Shown: positions 52,769 to 62,424, counted from the stretch's first letter. The stretch: 64,000 nt of DNA from Mucilaginibacter arboris (GCF_009754915.1 NZ_WPIK01000012.1:1-64000); one strand, 5' to 3'. Program-made: numbers and translations. The notes: generated by a model from the sequence alone, not told the origin.

Positions 52769-53914
52769 TTATTTTACAAAAGTTACAACGTTTAAAAAGC
52801 GTTCAACAGTATAAGTTGCTAATTGTCCGCTTGGCCCGTTTAAATTGTAATCGCAACCATGCGTTGCCCAAGGTAAGCTCAGAAAAAAGTGTTTTACTTT
52901 TAGCTGGTTTAACTTCGCATTTAAACGAACGCTGTGCTGGTAAGAAACCAAAACATCGTTTTTACCGTGAATAAGCAAGGTTGGAACAGATTGCGCATCT
53001 ACTTGTAAAATTGGAGAACTTGCTGCATACCTTACGGGAACTTGCTGATAAGTTCCGCCCAGATAATCTTCCATTACCTGGCGCGAATTTAAAACTAATG
53101 GATTTGACGGAACAGCATATCCCCAAATCATATCTGCCGGGCCATAATAACTGATTACGCCTTTTATGCCTTCATTTTTTAAAGTATAAGCCGCAAGCAA
53201 GGCAATTTGTGCACCTGCTGATCTTCCTAACAAAACAAAGTTATTCGTATCAATTTGTAATTTTTCTGCATTTGCTTTTAAATAACTGATCGCACTTTTA
53301 ACATCTTCTACCGGAGAAGGATTTTGATATTCTGGCGCTAAACGATAATCGATAGAAGCAACCTGGTAACCTCTTCGAGACAAATAACTGTTCAATTCGG
53401 GCAATTGCTTGTCGTCTCCGCCGCTCCAGGAACCGCCATGTACAACAATAACACAGGGTTTTTTAGATGCTGTTTTTACCGGATAAAAATCCAAACTTAA
53501 ACTAATGCCGGGATAAGTTTTGTAGGTGAAAGTTTGAAACGGAACAGCTTTTCCATCGATACCCGAAAACATGGAAAAGAAAGAAAAAGGTGTTTTAAGA
53601 TGAGGGACTTCTAAGTTTGAAGCCCGGTTTCCAAAAGTGGCAGCAAGTTGACCGGGAAGTTTCGAAGCAATTCGTTCAGCCCTAAAAACAGGTGATAAAA
53701 ACAGCATCAACGCAATTAATGCAAATAGATTTCCCACCTTTTTATACCAAATGTTCCTGCTTTTTAGCAGAAACACGATGAGCAGCACGACAATAAAAAT
53801 ATAGGAAAACTCGGTAACCAGAATAGCGAGTATCCAAAGATGGTAAGTTGGCGCCGGAAAAACCGCCAATAAAGACGCCAGGAATAAAAGAAAGATCAGG
53901 ATAAAGCGAACCAT
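52769..53914 (-). CDS. Membrane-anchored alpha/beta hydrolase (esterase-like)
   Basis: 381 residues. Three hydrophobic segments fill residues 1-90. The hydrolase domain has the oxyanion block IVVHGGSWSGGD, the nucleophile elbow LLGRSAGAQIAL (GxSxG), the acid Asp in IHGKNDVLV, and the catalytic His in PWATHGCDYN. It acts on carboxyl esters outside or in the periplasm; the substrate is unknown. The gene also contains two copies of the GATGCTGTTTTTA variant in codons (53466, 53696). Confidence 0.87.
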   Translation of the reverse strand: MVRFILIFLLFLASLLAVFPAPTYHLWILAILVTEFSYIFIVVLLIVFLLKSRNIWYKKVGNLFALIALMLFLSPVFRAERIASKLPGQLAATFGNRASNLEVPHLKTPFSFFSMFSGIDGKAVPFQTFTYKTYPGISLSLDFYPVKTASKKPCVIVVHGGSWSGGDDKQLPELNSYLSRRGYQVASIDYRLAPEYQNPSPVEDVKSAISYLKANAEKLQIDTNNFVLLGRSAGAQIALLAAYTLKNEGIKGVISYYGPADMIWGYAVPSNPLVLNSRQVMEDYLGGTYQQVPVRYAASSPILQVDAQSVPTLLIHGKNDVLVSYQHSVRLNAKLNQLKVKHFFLSLPWATHGCDYNLNGPSGQLATYTVERFLNVVTFVK

Positions 53915-53962
53915 CGGTTAAGTTAGATGAATAAATTTCAGACAGTTCTTTTACGCCTCCAA

Positions 53963-54691
53963 TTATATTTTTCTCAGCCTGATGATCCGTAAATGGTGCA
54001 TCAGTTTTATCACCGGAAAAGTTGGATCAACCTCAAACCATTTTTTAGCAAAATTAGCATCGTTTGGTTTTTTGTGATGATTGTTCTGGAAAAGTTCGCC
54101 TAACATTAAAAAATCCAATGGCAGCATATTTTTACTATGATCTTGGTTATCGAAATTGGAATAACCGTATTTATGCCCGCACCAATTCACAATCGCTCCA
54201 TGCAATGGTCCCATTAAAAAATGGATTGGCAGCAATAAAAACATCCACCAATGGGTGGCAAAAGCAACATAAAAAGCAATGTAAAACAAGCCAAAGGCAA
54301 TACGACTTGCCCAACTATCGCCTATTTGATCAATAAAATTCCAAATTGGATAACGATCTCTAAAAGCTGGTTCAGGTTCGATCTTATGCTTTTGGTAATC
54401 CATGTAGATATTTTTTGTTTTGATCATCAATCCCCAAACATCTTTTACAAAATGAGGCGAATGCGGGTCTTTTTCTGTATCGCTGTACGTATGGTGCATC
54501 CGATGTAAAATGGCATAAGCACGCGGGTTTAAAAAAGATGAACCCTGAAAAACATAAGTCATCAGGTAAAATGTTTTTTCCCAGAAAGGGCTTAGTTTAA
54601 ACATTTTATGCGAAGCATAACGATGAAGAAAGAAAGTTTGAAAAAACAAAGAAAGAAACCAGTGGGACAAAAAGAAAATAAGGATAATCAT
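53963..54691 (-). CDS. Acyl-CoA desaturase (membrane fatty acid desaturase)
   Basis: 242 residues with four hydrophobic segments. The three histidine clusters of membrane desaturases are present: FLHRYASHKMF, LHRMHHTYSDTEKDPHSP, and LGELFQNNHHKKPN. These bind a di-iron centre that introduces a double bond, most likely at delta-9, adjusting membrane fluidity. It is a single gene, with a long AT-rich gap upstream. Confidence 0.9.
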   Translation of the reverse strand: MIILIFFLSHWFLSLFFQTFFLHRYASHKMFKLSPFWEKTFYLMTYVFQGSSFLNPRAYAILHRMHHTYSDTEKDPHSPHFVKDVWGLMIKTKNIYMDYQKHKIEPEPAFRDRYPIWNFIDQIGDSWASRIAFGLFYIAFYVAFATHWWMFLLLPIHFLMGPLHGAIVNWCGHKYGYSNFDNQDHSKNMLPLDFLMLGELFQNNHHKKPNDANFAKKWFEVDPTFPVIKLMHHLRIIRLRKI

Positions 54692-55117
54692 CTAAAAATT
54701 ATTGGGGCCTAATTTATTAACGGTAAAATAAAGGCATTAGTTTTGCTTGTATTAATTGCATTGCGAAAATAAGCCTAATTAACGTTTGAAACAAAAATGC
54801 AGGATACAGTAGCAGGAATTAAGTTTATTGCAGTTTTAAAGAACTTATTTAACTAATTTTATATATACTAACCCTAATCACACTAAATAATTTCGTTTTT
54901 GACTAAAACAGCAAACAAAACATTAAAAACATACCCTATTATAATATATACAGGGTAAAATATACAAAAACTGTTAATATCTTAATTGGAATTTTACTTT
55001 TTTAGCTTTTATTAATTTGAAATCAACCAAAAAAATTGATTTTAAAACAAAAAAAGATAGAAAAAACATCAAAAACAGAAAATAAATTTTCATTACATTA
55101 ATATTACAAAAAAATAT
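54692..55117. other. Gene-free AT-rich gap
   Basis: No frame longer than a few tens of codons with plausible coding character was seen. It is low in G+C, with short poly-A and poly-T tracts. The candidate promoter of a small RNA follows at 55118. Confidence 0.5.
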
Positions 55118-55148
55118 TTTGTTTTTTAAGAAGATAGTGTTACCTTTA
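55118..55148 (+). promoter_or_regulatory. Promoter of a candidate small RNA
   Basis: TTTG (55118-55121), exactly 19 bases, then TACCTTTA (55141-55148): nearly the full Bacteroidota consensus TTTG-N19-TAnnTTTG. GATAGTGT (55133-55140) and ACACTATC (55148-55155) make a palindrome over the -7 box, a likely repressor or activator site. No gene follows within range. Confidence 0.6.
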
Positions 55149-55154
55149 CACTAT

Positions 55155-55258
55155 CAAAAAGAAAGAAAAAAATTCTTTTTATTTTAAATAGTCTTCTCAT
55201 AATTTAGGTTTATAATTGGTTAGTAAAAGCTCCTGCCCATCAGGAGCTTTACTTTTTT
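55155..55258 (+). ncRNA. Candidate orphan small RNA, about 100 bases
   Basis: Between the promoter at 55118 and an intrinsic terminator (55223-55252) there is no frame with a start and good composition. The 5' half is A-rich and may be unstructured; the 3' end is a strong hairpin with a T run. Layout suggests a regulatory small RNA, but it could be a remnant of a gene or an untranslated leader. Confidence 0.45.
55223..55258 (+). terminator. Intrinsic terminator of the candidate small RNA
   Basis: GTAAAAGCTCCTG and CAGGAGCTTTAC pair (one extra A) around CCCAT, then CTTTTTT. It is rightward, with no upstream coding gene in that direction for 530 bases or more. Confidence 0.8.
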
Positions 55259-55319
55259 AACAAAAAAAAGCCGGACTAAACGCTTGTTTAACCCGGACCA
55301 AAAATATAATTGTAATTAC

Positions 55320-55493
55320 TTAATTACTTCTTCCTCTAAAAAGCGAAATTAGCCAGATAAGTACCAGTATTACTACAACTACGGCTATAATACCAACAGC
55401 AGCGCCTGCTTTAAAAATTCCGCCAACAACAGAACAACTGCTTAGCACCATAATTAGTGCTACAACAAGTATAGAAAGGTTTACTTTTTTCAT
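55320..55493 (-). CDS. Small lipoprotein-like membrane protein A
   Basis: 57 residues. A lipobox-like LVVALIMVLSSC precedes SVVGGIFKAGAAVG, then a second hydrophobic span (IIAVVVVILVLIWLISLF) and a basic end (RGRSN). It lies too short for standard calling but has a good start and stop. It is a twin of the next gene and of unknown role; stress-related small membrane proteins have similar form. Confidence 0.7.
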   Translation of the reverse strand: MKKVNLSILVVALIMVLSSCSVVGGIFKAGAAVGIIAVVVVILVLIWLISLFRGRSN

Positions 55494-55560
55494 TTTGCTT
55501 TATGTTTAAGTTATGAAGCTAACAGGATGGTTTAAGTATTGTTTTGTACACAGACTGCTG

Positions 55561-55572
55561 ATGCTTCTTTTA
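55561..55572 (+). repeat. Dispersed motif after twin B
   Basis: Exact copy in the gap between the two twin genes, followed by GCACCTGTTTTTTG. Confidence 0.7.
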
Positions 55573-55586
55573 GCACCTGTTTTTTG

Positions 55587-55754
55587 TCATCTGCGGTTAG
55601 ACCTTTTAGAAATTACCCAAACAATTAATCCCACAAAAATTAATACGGAATAAATACCCATTTTAAAACCGGCCCTGAAAACTCCACCAACTACCATACA
55701 ACTTTGAAATGTAGTTGTTAAACTAAATAAGCCAAACAGAAACCATTTTTTCAT
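55587..55754 (-). CDS. Small lipoprotein-like membrane protein B
   Basis: 55 residues, a twin of the neighbour at 55320. A leader LFGLFSLTTTFQSC is followed by MVVGGVFRAGFKMG, where the twin has SVVGGIFKAGAAVG, then a hydrophobic span and a basic end SKRSNRR. The shared VVGG-F-AG core after the lipobox Cys suggests duplication. Function is unknown. Confidence 0.7.
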   Translation of the reverse strand: MKKWFLFGLFSLTTTFQSCMVVGGVFRAGFKMGIYSVLIFVGLIVWVISKRSNRR

Positions 55755-55900
55755 GCTGTAATATTATCAATTTTGAATGGTTTAAAACCTACCTATTTAC
55801 ACTATTCATTTTGGCAGGTTTTTATTCTGGATATTGCCCACTAAAAACAATCAATCTTTGCGCTTTCTTGTTCTTGCACAACAACCAAAACATAATTACT

Positions 55901-56437
55901 ATGAAAAATAAAACAGGAATATTTTTAAATGAATTAGGAACGGCTATTGGCATTGGCGTAATGGCCGGAATTGTTGGAACTGCCGCTATCACCATTTCGC
56001 AAATGATTGAAATGAAAATTGATGGCCGCGAACCAAGTTCTGCACCGGCTGATGCAGCTTCTAAAGTGCTTGACATGCAGCCTGCAAATGAAGAAAAAAA
56101 ATCAAAAGTATCCCAGCAAATCCATTGGGCTTATGGTACATCTTGGGGAATTGCACGCGGATTAATTTCGTTAACCGGATTAAAAGGATGGAAAGCTACT
56201 TTAGTACATTTTGCAGCGATCTGGGGAACAGCAAATGTAATGTTGCCTGCATTAGAAGTTGCTCCGCCGGCAACCGAGGAAGATGCTAAAACCATTTCTG
56301 TAGATGGTTTGCACCATGCGGTTTATGCTGTTGCTGCAGGTTTAGCTTTTGATGCGATCGCTGAGAAAACTTCTGAAACCGCTTTACATAGAGAATGGGT
56401 CTCTGCAAAAAAGTATTTCAAAAAAAAATTAGCATAA
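55901..56437 (+). CDS. Small membrane-associated protein (DUF1440-like)
   Basis: 178 residues from ATG 55901 (MKNKTGIFLNELGTAIGIGV). A glycine-rich hydrophobic segment near the start, a QIHWAYGTSWGIARGLI block, and a second region GWKATLVHFAAIWGTAN suggest a membrane protein resembling DUF1440 (YagU-type) proteins. The longer frame upstream is not supported. It diverges from the twin small genes. Confidence 0.65.
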   Translation: MKNKTGIFLNELGTAIGIGVMAGIVGTAAITISQMIEMKIDGREPSSAPADAASKVLDMQPANEEKKSKVSQQIHWAYGTSWGIARGLISLTGLKGWKATLVHFAAIWGTANVMLPALEVAPPATEEDAKTISVDGLHHAVYAVAAGLAFDAIAEKTSETALHREWVSAKKYFKKKLA

Positions 56438-56451
56438 GAAATTTATCCAAT

Positions 56452-56488
56452 AAAAAGAGCTTCAGAAAAATTCCCTGAAGCTCTTTTT
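56452..56488. terminator. Bidirectional terminator
   Basis: AAAAAGAGCTTCAG and CTGAAGCTCTTTTT form a perfect 14-base stem with a 9-base loop. It separates two convergent genes and carries T runs in both directions. Confidence 0.88.
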
Positions 56489-56512
56489 GTTTTGGTAGCA
56501 ATTGTTGTTGCT

Positions 56513-56752
56513 TTAACCTGCCTGCTCCAAAATCTGCTTTCCTAAATGCTGAATTTCTTCTGCACTTAATATTAAAGCTTCATGTCCATTTGGTTCATAA
56601 ATCCAGATACCATTTTCGTTATCCATCATACATCCACACTCCTGATTGTTATAATATAAACTATACGTTGGCCTTGATTCCGTTTCCACTTTTTCTATTC
56701 CAACTTTCATTGTGTGATCTTTTCTCGGTATATCAACACTAAATTGACTCAT
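56513..56752 (-). CDS. Small hypothetical protein
   Basis: 79 residues, no signal. MSQFSVDIPRKDHTMKVGIE and QECGCMMDNENGIWIYEPNG suggest a small beta-rich domain; the C-terminus is helical (AEEIQHLGKQILEQAG). I do not recognise a family. A variant motif hairpin lies just upstream (56783-56813). Confidence 0.6.
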   Translation of the reverse strand: MSQFSVDIPRKDHTMKVGIEKVETESRPTYSLYYNNQECGCMMDNENGIWIYEPNGHEALILSAEEIQHLGKQILEQAG

Positions 56753-56782
56753 AATTACTTTTTTTAAATTTTTATTTTTTTT

Positions 56783-56813
56783 GATGCTGATTTTTATCCG
56801 GTAAAAACAGCAT
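56783..56813. repeat. Hairpin of the GATGCTGTTTTTA variant
   Basis: GATGCTG-A-TTTTTA pairs with TAAAAACAGCAT around CCGG. It lies between two leftward genes, 24 bases past the stop of the MRJP-like gene. Confidence 0.6.
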
Positions 56814-56837
56814 TCATTGTAAACTCGGTACTTCTTT

Positions 56838-58028
56838 TTAAGGAAGTTTTAATCTGTAAATAGCATAAGGCGTAGTGCGCTTGTTTACACCTGCATTATG
56901 TTCAGGCGTTTTTTGAATTTGAGAACAGCTTACATACAAATAACCATCTTTAGAAACAGAATAACTATCGGGCCAAATTAAACGTGCATCTTTAACAACA
57001 GTAGTCATTTTTAAATTAGGAGAAATTTTTACAATTGATGAATTTTGCACATCACCTAAATACAGGTTTCCCTTTTTATCAAATTCCATTCCATCTGTAA
57101 CCGCATATTTTCCTAAATCTTCAACATAACCTTTCAGCTTTTGTCCGGGTAAAGTATCATTTCTTAAAAACTCTGTTTTAATACGATACAGTTTAGTATC
57201 AGTTAAAGGTTTGTAATACAACCAATCGCCATCCGGAGATAAGGCAATACCATCAGAATCAAATTTAACCGGCTGTCCGTCCTGCTTCAATTCTTTTCCA
57301 TCAATAATAAATTTAAAATCTTTATCGGTATGAACAGAATAATGGTTTTGCAAAACTTGCCGGGCTTTTCCTGATTTTAAATCAACCACAACAATTCCGC
57401 CTGTTCCTGAATTAGTTATATAAGCAAACTGTCTTTTTGTATCTACACGCACATCATTTAAATAACTATGCTCATCGGCAATGCCGCCATCAAAAGTATA
57501 AGTCCGCTCAACTTTGTTGGTGTTCATGTTAATTTTAACAAGTTTAAAGCTTTGCTGGTAAACTTTGTCCAACTTTGGTGCAGCAGGATCAATTACCCAC
57601 ATTGCATCTTGATCGTCTATATAAACAGCTTGTACGCAAACCCATTTGTTTTTACCGCTTTCACCTGGTTTCCAACTGTTCATCGTTTCATCAGGATAAG
57701 GCTTAACTTTATTACCAGGCAAAACTTCAACTAAAGCATATTTATAAATAGCAGGCGTCCATAAAGGATAATCTGTAAACAATCTTCCTTTTGCAGAAAT
57801 GGCTACGCCAGTTAACTGATAAGTTGGATCTGAAAAAACCTGTTCAAGTTTTACAGAAGAATTTCCGTTAGGGTTATCTGCAGCTTTATGCCCTGCATTG
57901 TTGCCGGTGGTAGCATCGCTGTTTTTATTCGCATCACTGGCAGAAGGCTGGTTGCCGGTTTTATTGTTGTTACAGGAAGCAAAACCAGCAGCCAGTACAA
58001 CCATGATGTAAGTTAGTATTTTTTTCAT
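56838..58028 (-). CDS. MRJP/yellow-like beta-propeller lipoprotein
   Basis: 396 residues from ATG (MKKILTYIMVVLAAGFASCN), a lipobox FASC. After a low-complexity linker (Asn- and Ser-rich) comes a beta-propeller with VWVIDPAAPK-like blades (MWVIDPAAPKLDK), GGIVVVDLKSGKARQVL, GIALSPDGDWLYYKPL and DGMEFDKKGNLYLGDV. The family (L-dopachrome tautomerase-related, major royal jelly protein) binds small ligands; activity is unknown. The frame is open further upstream but that part looks non-coding. Confidence 0.85.
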   Translation of the reverse strand: MKKILTYIMVVLAAGFASCNNNKTGNQPSASDANKNSDATTGNNAGHKAADNPNGNSSVKLEQVFSDPTYQLTGVAISAKGRLFTDYPLWTPAIYKYALVEVLPGNKVKPYPDETMNSWKPGESGKNKWVCVQAVYIDDQDAMWVIDPAAPKLDKVYQQSFKLVKINMNTNKVERTYTFDGGIADEHSYLNDVRVDTKRQFAYITNSGTGGIVVVDLKSGKARQVLQNHYSVHTDKDFKFIIDGKELKQDGQPVKFDSDGIALSPDGDWLYYKPLTDTKLYRIKTEFLRNDTLPGQKLKGYVEDLGKYAVTDGMEFDKKGNLYLGDVQNSSIVKISPNLKMTTVVKDARLIWPDSYSVSKDGYLYVSCSQIQKTPEHNAGVNKRTTPYAIYRLKLP

Positions 58029-58107
58029 GATGACTAAACCTGATTTATGACGAAAAGGTTTAGAAATTTCGTGATGAAAGGTTTCAATACTTACCAAAAT
58101 TACCTTA

Positions 58108-58119
58108 TAAAAGAAGCAT
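58108..58119 (-). repeat. Dispersed motif
   Basis: Exact reverse-orientation copy between the LysE stop and the MRJP-like start. Confidence 0.7.
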
Positions 58120-58153
58120 GTACAAGTAGCTGTAATTTCAATGCCAGCGATAT

Positions 58154-58783
58154 TTAATGGTGATGTTTAAAAAATACCAGATAAATTTGTTTGATAATAT
58201 GATAAGCGGCAAAGCTCCAGAATAAAATAGCAATACTTTTATTGATTATTTTACTGCTGAGTGCAAATTTATTTTTGATGTAATTAGCAGACTTTGCATA
58301 GATATATAAACATAAAAATGCGCCAAGCGCAGAACCTAAACTAAAAATAATCAGTTCAAAACCAGAAGCTTCTATCCATTCGTGAGTAATTAAATAAGTG
58401 CCGGTAATTAACCAGAACGGAATTTGCATTGGGTTTAAAAAACCCAGGATAATGCCATATTTAATACTGTCTTTATCTGAATAATTTTGGCTTGGTTCTT
58501 CATTTCTGTTGCGCCAGGTTACAAATCCGAGAACACTAAACAATACCACCATTACCCAATCAATAATAGTAGATAAATTCATTTGTTGCGAAAGCCAGCT
58601 GGCGCCCTGCATAATCAGCAAAGTGAAAAAAAACTCGATAACCGAAAATGCAGAAATAAAATAAATCCCTTGCCTTAAACCGCGATTTATAGTGATTTGT
58701 ACAAGCGTTAAATTGATATTTCCGGGAGGAACATAGCCAATAAAATTACAGAATATGCCCAAAAAAAATGTTAGAAAAATCAT
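58154..58783 (-). CDS. LysE family translocator
   Basis: 209 residues with about six hydrophobic segments. GYVPPGNINLTLVQITINRG near residue 16 is the conserved N-terminal block (PPGP-like). The family exports amino acids such as lysine, arginine or homoserine lactones. Substrate unknown. It follows the yceI gene with a terminator between, so it is probably a separate unit. Confidence 0.85.
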   Translation of the reverse strand: MIFLTFFLGIFCNFIGYVPPGNINLTLVQITINRGLRQGIYFISAFSVIEFFFTLLIMQGASWLSQQMNLSTIIDWVMVVLFSVLGFVTWRNRNEEPSQNYSDKDSIKYGIILGFLNPMQIPFWLITGTYLITHEWIEASGFELIIFSLGSALGAFLCLYIYAKSANYIKNKFALSSKIINKSIAILFWSFAAYHIIKQIYLVFFKHHH

Positions 58784-58864
58784 GTAGCAAAAGTAATCAG
58801 GTTTTTTAAAACAGAAAGTTTATTAGGTTTTGATTATAGCAAGCATATTACAATTTTTAGTGTA

Positions 58865-58876
58865 TAAAAGAAGCAT
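58865..58876 (-). repeat. Dispersed motif
   Basis: Exact reverse-orientation copy, 15 bases from a terminator stem. Confidence 0.7.
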
Positions 58877-58890
58877 ATTTATAAAAAAGA

Positions 58891-58917
58891 AAAAACCGCT
58901 CTGTTTAAGCGGTTTTT
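58891..58917. terminator. Terminator of yceI
   Basis: AAAAACCGCT and AGCGGTTTTT are perfect 10-base arms with a 7-base loop, 25 bases past the yceI stop on the minus strand, with a T run. Confidence 0.85.
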
Positions 58918-58941
58918 CTTTTTTATAATATTCTAAAACAG

Positions 58942-59478
58942 TTATGCCTGTTTAGCAAACTGCGCGTTGATGATCAGTTTTATATCTTCTCCAACTACTA
59001 TAGATCCGGCTTCTGTAATACCGTCCCAGGTTAAGCCAAAATCTTTACGGTTAATTTTGCCGCTTACTTCAAAACCAGCTTTTAAATTTCCATAAAAATC
59101 AGTTGCAGAACCACCTAATTCAACCTTTAAAGTAACCGGTTTGGTTACATCTTTTATGGTCAAATTTCCGGTCAGGTTATATTCATCATCATCAACTTTG
59201 GTAAAAGAAGTTGATTTAAATGTGATTTTCGGATATTTTTCAGCATCAAAAAAATCAGCAGATTTTAAGTGTGTATCGCGTGCTTCCTGTGTAGTATCAA
59301 TACTATCTACATCTAAAGTAAAATCAATTTCTGCGTTTTCAAAACTATCTTCAGGGGCTTCGCAGCTCCCTTCAAATTTTCTAAAAAATCCTGTTACCGT
59401 AGAAATTACCAGGTGTTTAACTTTAAACTGAACTTCGGAGTGTAATGGGTCTAAGACCCATTTAGTTGCTGTTGCCAT
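58942..59478 (-). CDS. YceI family lipocalin-like protein
   Basis: 178 residues, no signal peptide. WVLDPLHSEVQFKVKHLVIS, GSCEAPEDSFENAEIDFTLD, HLKSADFFDAEKYPKITFKS and INRKDFGLTW are family signatures of the YceI isoprenoid-binding beta-barrel. Unlike E. coli YceI it lacks a leader, so it is likely cytoplasmic. Role: polyisoprenoid binding or stress. Confidence 0.92.
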   Translation of the reverse strand: MATATKWVLDPLHSEVQFKVKHLVISTVTGFFRKFEGSCEAPEDSFENAEIDFTLDVDSIDTTQEARDTHLKSADFFDAEKYPKITFKSTSFTKVDDDEYNLTGNLTIKDVTKPVTLKVELGGSATDFYGNLKAGFEVSGKINRKDFGLTWDGITEAGSIVVGEDIKLIINAQFAKQA

Positions 59479-59575
59479 TTTATTATTTTTTAAAGGATTA
59501 AATATTACTTACAAAGGAAATAAAAATGATTGTTTAAACATCTTATTTTAAAACAATAAAATTATTATTTGAATG

Positions 59576-62407
59576 TCAAATAGTTACCGGCTTTAACCGT
59601 TCTTTTAAAAATTTTCCGGTGTAAGATTTTTTATCTTTTATCAATTTATCCGGCAGCCCTTCAAAAACCAGGTTTCCGCCCCGGTCTCCGCCTTCCGGCC
59701 CAATATCAATTACCCAGTCTGCACATTTAATTACATCCATATTGTGCTCAATTACTACAATGGTATTTCCCTGTTCCAATAAAGCATTAAAAGATTTCAA
59801 CAGTTTTTTAATATCGTGAAAATGAAGCCCGGTAGTTGGTTCATCAAAAACAAACATGGTTTTACTGGCATTATTTCCTTTAATCAGGAAAGAAGCCAAT
59901 TTAATGCGTTGCGCTTCTCCGCCAGAAAGTGTGTTTGATGATTGCCCCAATTGCACATAACCCAAACCAACTTCTACCAAAGGTTTTATTTTGTTGAGGA
60001 TTTTGGTTTCTTTTTCAAAGAATATCTGCGCTTCATCAATTGTCATTTGTAAAATATCAGCAACATTTTTATCCTGATAGGTTATATCCAGCACATGTTG
60101 CTTAAAACGTTTTCCGCCACAAGCTTCGCAAGGCAGAAAAATATCAGCCATAAATTGCATTTCTATTTTTACTTCGCCTTCTCCCTGACAAACATCGCAA
60201 CGTCCGCCTTCTACATTAAAACTAAAAGCTGCCGGTTTTAAGCCCGCTGCTTTGGCTGCCGGCAATGCTGCAAATAAATTTCGGATATCGTCCCAGGCTT
60301 TAATATAAGTAACCGGATTAGAACGCGAAGAACGGCCAATCGGGTTTTGGTCTACCATTTCTATTTGTTCTATTTTGTTGATATCGCCTTCAATCCCATC
60401 GTAGCCACCTGTTTTTTCTCCCGAATAATTGCCCAGGCTTTTTTGCAAAGCAGGATATAAAATCCGTTTAACCAAACTCGTTTTCCCCGAACCGGAAACG
60501 CCGGTAACAACTGTAAGCACACCAAGCGGAAATTTTACATCAATGTTTTTCAGGTTGTTTTCGCGTGCTCCTTTTATCAGTATAAAATCGTTCCAGCTTC
60601 TGCGTTGTGTTGGCACCGGAATTTCTTCACGCCTGCTTAAATATTTTCCAGTTAAGCTAATCTCATCCGTTAATATTTCATCGTAAGTTCCCGCAAAAAC
60701 CAACTCTCCTCCGTGTGTTCCAGCTTCCGGCCCAATATCAATCAAATGATCTGCAGCTTGCATAATTTCTTCTTCGTGTTCTACTACTAAAACAGTGTTC
60801 CCCACATCTCGCAAAGATTTTAAAACGGTAATTAAGCGTTGTGTATCACGAGGATGCAAACCAATACTTGGCTCATCCAAAACATAAACAGAACCAACCA
60901 AACTGCTGCCTAAAGAAGTTGCAAGATTAATTCGCTGTGATTCTCCTCCGGATAAAGTATTAGAAAGCCGGTTTAAGGTGAGATAACTTAAACCAACATC
61001 ATTTAAAAACTGTAAACGATTGATGATTTCCAACAATAAACGTTTTGCAATTTTTTCATCCTGCTGATTTAAAGTTAGGTTTTGGAAGAAACCTAAGCAC
61101 TCGTCCATCGGCATCAAAACAATATCTGTAATGGACTTAGAATTTATCTTGACAAAAGAAGCATCCTGCCGCAAACGGCTGCCTTTGCATTCCGGACAAG
61201 TTGTTTTTCCGCGGTAACGCGATAACATTACACGGTACTGGATTTTGTAGGTTTGCTCTTCCAGCTCTTTAAAATAAGCGTCCAGTCCGCGGAAGTATTT
61301 ATTGCCGCTCCAAACCAATTGCTGCTGTTTTGCAGTTAACTGACTATAAGCACGATGGATAGGAAAATCAAACTTAATGGCATTGGTAACCAAAGCATCG
61401 TTCCATTCCTTCATTTTTTCGCTTCGCCAGGGCGCAATTGCGCCATCATAAATGGTTTTGCTTTTATCGGGAATCACCAAATCTTCATCAATACCAATTG
61501 TTTTGCCGTAACCTTCGCATCTTTTGCAAGCACCATAAGGATTGTTAAAGCTGAAAAAATTAGGTGAAGGTTCCTCAAAACGAATCCCGTCCAACTCAAA
61601 ACGATCACAAAAAAACTGGTCTGTTTCCGGTTCTTCTTCTGTTGGTTTATAGCGGAGGTAACAATCGCCCCGGCCTTCAAAAAAAGCAGTTTGAACAGAA
61701 TCTGCAATCCGGCTTAAAGTTTCTTCTTCGGAATTGATAATCACGCGGTCAACTACAATAAAAACCTGATGATCTTCCTTTAATTGTGCATCTTTTACGT
61801 TGGTATCTTCCAGGATTTGTTCTATCCGCGAAACCTTTCCTTCAAACAAAACCCTTTGAAAACCTTTTTGCAGCAAAACAGCCAGTTCTTCTTTTAATGT
61901 TCTGTTATTGTGCGGATGCAAAGGGCAATAAACGGTAACAGCCGTATCATTTGGTAACGCGGCTGCAAAATTTACGACATCGGTTACGGTATCTTTTTTA
62001 ACAACTTGTCCTGATTTTGGCGAAATTGTTTTTCCTATCCGGGAGAAAAGCAATTTCAGGTAATCATAAATTTCGGTAGAAGTGCCAACGGTAGAGCGCG
62101 GGTTAGATGTAATTACTTTTTGCTCGATGGCAATAGCGGGCGCAATGCCACGGATGTAATCAACGTCCGGTTTGTTCATCCGGCCTAAAAACTGACGGGC
62201 ATACGAAGAAAGGCTTTCTACATATCTGCGCTGGCCTTCGGCATAAAGCGTATCAAAAGCAAGCGATGATTTACCCGAACCAGACATGCCTGTAATTACG
62301 ACCAGTTTATTTTTGGGAATGGCCACGGTAAGGTTTTTAAGGTTATGCACCCTTGCACCTGCTATTAAGATATGGTTTTTTGAATCGGTATCTGTTTCTA
62401 TATTCAT
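59576..62407 (-). CDS. uvrA: Excinuclease ABC subunit A
   Basis: 943 residues with two ABC ATPase halves: Walker [14 protein letters not shown] and [13 protein letters not shown], signatures [13 protein letters not shown] and [13 protein letters not shown], and zinc modules CPECKGSRL and [10 protein letters not shown] with CEACGGKRF. It recognises bulky DNA lesions with UvrB. It is a full-length UvrA. Upstream are a motif copy and a pair of 19-base direct repeats. Confidence 0.97.
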   Translation of the reverse strand: MNIETDTDSKNHILIAGARVHNLKNLTVAIPKNKLVVITGMSGSGKSSLAFDTLYAEGQRRYVESLSSYARQFLGRMNKPDVDYIRGIAPAIAIEQKVITSNPRSTVGTSTEIYDYLKLLFSRIGKTISPKSGQVVKKDTVTDVVNFAAALPNDTAVTVYCPLHPHNNRTLKEELAVLLQKGFQRVLFEGKVSRIEQILEDTNVKDAQLKEDHQVFIVVDRVIINSEEETLSRIADSVQTAFFEGRGDCYLRYKPTEEEPETDQFFCDRFELDGIRFEEPSPNFFSFNNPYGACKRCEGYGKTIGIDEDLVIPDKSKTIYDGAIAPWRSEKMKEWNDALVTNAIKFDFPIHRAYSQLTAKQQQLVWSGNKYFRGLDAYFKELEEQTYKIQYRVMLSRYRGKTTCPECKGSRLRQDASFVKINSKSITDIVLMPMDECLGFFQNLTLNQQDEKIAKRLLLEIINRLQFLNDVGLSYLTLNRLSNTLSGGESQRINLATSLGSSLVGSVYVLDEPSIGLHPRDTQRLITVLKSLRDVGNTVLVVEHEEEIMQAADHLIDIGPEAGTHGGELVFAGTYDEILTDEISLTGKYLSRREEIPVPTQRRSWNDFILIKGARENNLKNIDVKFPLGVLTVVTGVSGSGKTSLVKRILYPALQKSLGNYSGEKTGGYDGIEGDINKIEQIEMVDQNPIGRSSRSNPVTYIKAWDDIRNLFAALPAAKAAGLKPAAFSFNVEGGRCDVCQGEGEVKIEMQFMADIFLPCEACGGKRFKQHVLDITYQDKNVADILQMTIDEAQIFFEKETKILNKIKPLVEVGLGYVQLGQSSNTLSGGEAQRIKLASFLIKGNNASKTMFVFDEPTTGLHFHDIKKLLKSFNALLEQGNTIVVIEHNMDVIKCADWVIDIGPEGGDRGGNLVFEGLPDKLIKDKKSYTGKFLKERLKPVTI

Positions 62408-62424
62408 TTAATAATTATCTATGG

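Noticed and set aside
54692-55117. Possible small gene in the AT-rich gap
   Set aside because: No frame with a plausible start and protein-like composition was found.
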